The notes under the pieces were generated by a model. It did no database searches. It was not told the origin of the DNA and was given only the letters and a program-made list of their open reading frames with translations. Positions 61,686 through 64,000 of a stretch of DNA of 64,000 nucleotides are shown here, piece after piece. Position 1 is the first letter of the stretch; every line of letters begins with the position of its first letter. The translations under genes were made by a program, and so were the position numbers. Origin of the DNA: Actinoplanes subtropicus (GTDB lineage: Bacteria > Actinomycetota > Actinomycetes > Mycobacteriales > Micromonosporaceae); assembly GCF_000721705.1 (NCBI RefSeq), contig NZ_JOJL01000011.1, positions 186,001 through 250,000 of the forward strand. The letters run 5' to 3'.

Positions 61686-63260
61686 CTAATTCTGATCGAA
61701 CGGTTGGCGGTCGGTCTGGCAGACCGTGCCGGGCGGCGGCAGCTTGATGCCGATCAGGTACTGGGTGGCGATCGTGTCGGCGCAGGCGCTCTGGCCGCCG
61801 AGGATGGTGTGGCCGTACGCGTCGACGCTGACCAGCCGGTCGGAGCCCAGTTCGGCGGCCATGCGCCGGTCGAAGTGGTAGTTGGTGGCCGGGTCGTGGT
61901 AGTTGCCGAACAGCAGCACCGGGTTGGCGGTCGGCCGGTTCCACGGGCCGTGGTAGCGCTCCGGGTCGGTGACCGGCCAGGTGGCGCAGGCGAGTTGGCT
62001 GAACGCGTGCCCGCGGCCCACGGTCGGCGACTCGCGTTCCCAGCGGGCGGCGATCGCGGGGTAGATCTCGGGCGTACGCGGGAAAGGCTCGTCGGCGCAG
62101 TTCACGCTGATCCCGGCGTCGTTTCCGCTGTACGGCGTGTCGAGCAGGCCGTTTCCGTGGTTCGATGTGGTCCACCAGGCGCCCGAGGCGCGGATCGCGG
62201 CGGGCGCCGCGGCCGGGTGGATCGCCTCGTACAGCGCCTGCAGGTTGGCGGCCAGGTCCGGGTAGTCGTCGGCGGAGTACAGGGCGCCCGAGACCGCGCC
62301 GGTGAACATGCTGAGCGTGATGGTGCCGCCGAGCGCGGGCACCGTTATCGGGCCCTGGCGCAGCCGGGTGCGGATCTCGGCGAACTTGGCAGCCGGGTCG
62401 CCGCCCGCGCTGAACGCGCAGGCGCTGCCGACCTGCTTGCAGAGGGCGAGGAAGGCGTTGACCACTTCTTCCTGGCCGGCGGCGCGCTGCCGCAGATATT
62501 CCAGACCGTTTCCGGTACGCAGGGCCGGGTCCACATTGCCGTCCAGGACCAGCGTGCGTACGCGCTGCGGGTAGAGGTTGGCGTAGGTGGCGCCCAGCAG
62601 CGTCCCGTACGAGAACCCGAGGTAGTTGATCCGGGACTCGCCGACCGCTGCCCGCATCCGGTCGAGGTCCCGCGCCACGTCCAAGGTGGACACGTGGCCG
62701 AGCAGGGGACCGGCGTTGGCCGCGCAGGCACGGGTGTAGTCCCGGTTGCCGCGCAGCGTCGAGGCGATCTCGGCGCGGGTCACCGGCACGTCGACGATCT
62801 CGCCGAAGACCGCCTCGGCCTCCTCATCGGTCGTGAAGCAGCGCACCGGCGTGCTGCGGCCGACCCCCCGCGGGTCGAAACCGATCAGGTCGAAACGCGC
62901 CGCCACCTCGGGCAGGCGCTGGAACCCGGCCATCGGCATGGTGTAGCCGCTGCCGCCCGGCCCGCCGGGGTTCAGGAACAGCGAGCCGACCCGGTGCGCC
63001 CGGTCGTCGGCCGAGCGCCGGAGCAGCGCGAGGCTGACCGTGCCGGCCGACGGGTGCGCGTAGTCGAGTGGTACCTGGTACGTCGCGCAGGTGTACGTGC
63101 CGTGGTCGCCGGCCGGCACCTGCGCGAGAACGTCTGCCGCGCAAGCACCCCAGGCGATCGGCGGCGCGGTGCCCGCCGGCGCCGCGTGCGCCGCGACCGG
63201 CTGCACGAGCAGCGCCGCGGCGACTCCGGCCGCGACGGCGAACCGCATTTCTCCCCGCAT
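61686..63260 (-). CDS. Second secreted TAP/SlpD-type alpha/beta hydrolase
   Basis: 524 residues from ATG 63260 (gggaggttt upstream). Signal peptide (MRFAVAAGVAAALLVQPVAAHA). Mature enzyme: VPLDYAHPSAG, FLNPGGPGGSGYT, IGFDPRGVGRST, nucleophile elbow YLGFSYGTLLGA, then the TAP C-terminal domain with VLLFGNYHDPATNYHFDR (Asp) and VDAYGHTILGG (His). It is the same family as the protein at 51733-53328 but diverged, so the two are not recent duplicates. Confidence 0.9.
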   Translation of the reverse strand: MRGEMRFAVAAGVAAALLVQPVAAHAAPAGTAPPIAWGACAADVLAQVPAGDHGTYTCATYQVPLDYAHPSAGTVSLALLRRSADDRAHRVGSLFLNPGGPGGSGYTMPMAGFQRLPEVAARFDLIGFDPRGVGRSTPVRCFTTDEEAEAVFGEIVDVPVTRAEIASTLRGNRDYTRACAANAGPLLGHVSTLDVARDLDRMRAAVGESRINYLGFSYGTLLGATYANLYPQRVRTLVLDGNVDPALRTGNGLEYLRQRAAGQEEVVNAFLALCKQVGSACAFSAGGDPAAKFAEIRTRLRQGPITVPALGGTITLSMFTGAVSGALYSADDYPDLAANLQALYEAIHPAAAPAAIRASGAWWTTSNHGNGLLDTPYSGNDAGISVNCADEPFPRTPEIYPAIAARWERESPTVGRGHAFSQLACATWPVTDPERYHGPWNRPTANPVLLFGNYHDPATNYHFDRRMAAELGSDRLVSVDAYGHTILGGQSACADTIATQYLIGIKLPPPGTVCQTDRQPFDQN

Positions 63261-63353
63261 CAAACCTCCCCGAAACGATGACGTACGGTGCCCTGCCATC
63301 GTCGTGGCTCGATGCGGCGAGGGCATCCGGGGATACCCTTACGGTGCGTTCTT

Positions 63354-63830
63354 TCAGAGGATGCCGTCGTCGACCTGTTCCAGGATGATCGACCACCACG
63401 GCCCCTTGACCGCCCGCTTGTCGAGGTCCTTCAGCGCCTTCTTGAGCTGCTTGACCCGCGACTTCCGGTCATCGGGGCGCGGGGCGGGCGGCCTGATCTC
63501 GCCGCGCCGGAACGCGGCCAGCCGCTCGGCCATCTGCTCCGCCGAGTACGTCACCGGCCCGCTGTCCGCGGCCGGGTCGGCGTCGAAGAAGGCGGCGAAC
63601 AGGTCGAGGAAGCCGTTCAGCGACGCGACCGAAGAGTTCATGCGGGTACGGTCGCTGCCGTCCGCGGAGCAGCACCAGACCACGCCGGCGCGGTCGACCG
63701 CGACCAGGTCCGTGGTGGGCTCCTCGATGTAGCCGATGACCGTCAGCCTGTCACCGCCCACAACCACCTCGGCCGGCCCCTCCCGGTCGTCCAGCACAAC
63801 ACCGAGAACCTTCTCGTTCGATGCGTTCAC
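63354..63830 (-). CDS. SUKH-4-like immunity-family protein
   Basis: 158 residues from GTG 63830 (start uncertain; the frame stays open to 63899). The central part (LVAVDRAGVVWCCSADGSDRTRMNSSVASLNGFLDLFAAFF) fits the SUKH-4 pattern in which a nucleotide-toxin immunity fold ends in a Phe-rich helix. The C-terminus is basic and helical (KSRVKQLKKALKDLDKRAVKG, then WWSIILEQVDDG). No toxin gene is within the remaining window. The right-hand 100 bases after it hold no recognisable gene. Confidence 0.6.
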   Translation of the reverse strand: MNASNEKVLGVVLDDREGPAEVVVGGDRLTVIGYIEEPTTDLVAVDRAGVVWCCSADGSDRTRMNSSVASLNGFLDLFAAFFDADPAADSGPVTYSAEQMAERLAAFRRGEIRPPAPRPDDRKSRVKQLKKALKDLDKRAVKGPWWSIILEQVDDGIL

Positions 63831-64000
63831 GGCGCACAGGCTACGGGGCGGCCGGCGGGTCGCATCAGCGAGTCCTACGCCGGCTGTTACTTCCATCATC
63901 CTGACGAGACGCCGAGTTCGCCGAGGCCGGCCTGGCCCCGGCGACCAGATACGCAGTGGAAGGCGGCGCCTGACTGTTCGCCGACCGGGACGGCTGGCTG

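Noticed and set aside
63901..64000. Gene fragment at the right edge
   Set aside because: Short frames are open but the piece is too small to support any call.

Overview
The window reads as chromosome of a very GC-rich actinomycete, most likely Micromonosporaceae (Actinoplanes-like). The inference rests on third-position GC bias, frequent GTG starts, ATGA/GTGA start-stop overlaps, mycothiol-type and DUF1707/DUF1996 families, and ECF sigma/anti-sigma pairs. I saw no rRNA or tRNA genes and no CRISPR array. Coding is dense on both strands, and at least six convergent gene pairs overlap tail to tail.

Layout. 1-4.2 kb: a decayed Tn7-like element (tnsA, 5' half of tnsB, a TniQ-like 3' remnant, an unknown downstream gene) with an end containing spaced 20-bp repeats, followed by direct and tandem repeats. 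4.2-16.8 kb: a catabolic cluster. It has a glutamine-synthetase-like ligase and an amidotransferase-like hydrolase, a MarR regulator, and an eight-gene operon (P450, reductase, acetoacetate decarboxylase-like protein, HpaE-like dehydrogenase, HpaD-like extradiol dioxygenase, fumarylacetoacetate-hydrolase-like protein, second aldehyde dehydrogenase, PuuD-like hydrolase). A divergent APC amine/amino-acid transporter follows. Matching operators in front of the ligase, the P450 operon and the transporter tie these into one regulon, best read as uptake, gamma-glutamylation, hydroxylation and meta-cleavage of an aromatic amine.

16.8-18.3 kb: PadR/DUF1700 pair and a membrane protein. 18.2-24.2 kb: an arsenic island around a four-site ArsR-type operator, with arsC, an aquaporin, an ArsR-ArsC fusion and arsR on one side, and a CCG-repeat mini-protein, second arsR, ArsN-like acetyltransferase, ArsO-like flavoprotein and MFS exporter on the other. 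24.5-29.4 kb: flavin monooxygenase and signalling proteins, including a phosphorelay hybrid kinase.

29.4-40.4 kb: an OpuC-type ABC importer, two HAL/PAL-superfamily proteins that both lack the Ala-Ser-Gly triad needed for the MIO cofactor, an ornithine-cyclodeaminase-like enzyme, a thiol-dioxygenase-like protein, an amidohydrolase, and LacI and RpiR regulators. This is the best candidate here for an undescribed catabolic system. 40.4-64 kb: ECF sigma modules, an 1821-residue single-chain acyl-CoA carboxylase, a possible toxin/immunity pair, two secreted TAP-type hydrolases, TetR, LysR and SDR genes, a DUF1996 protein, and several damaged or extended genes.
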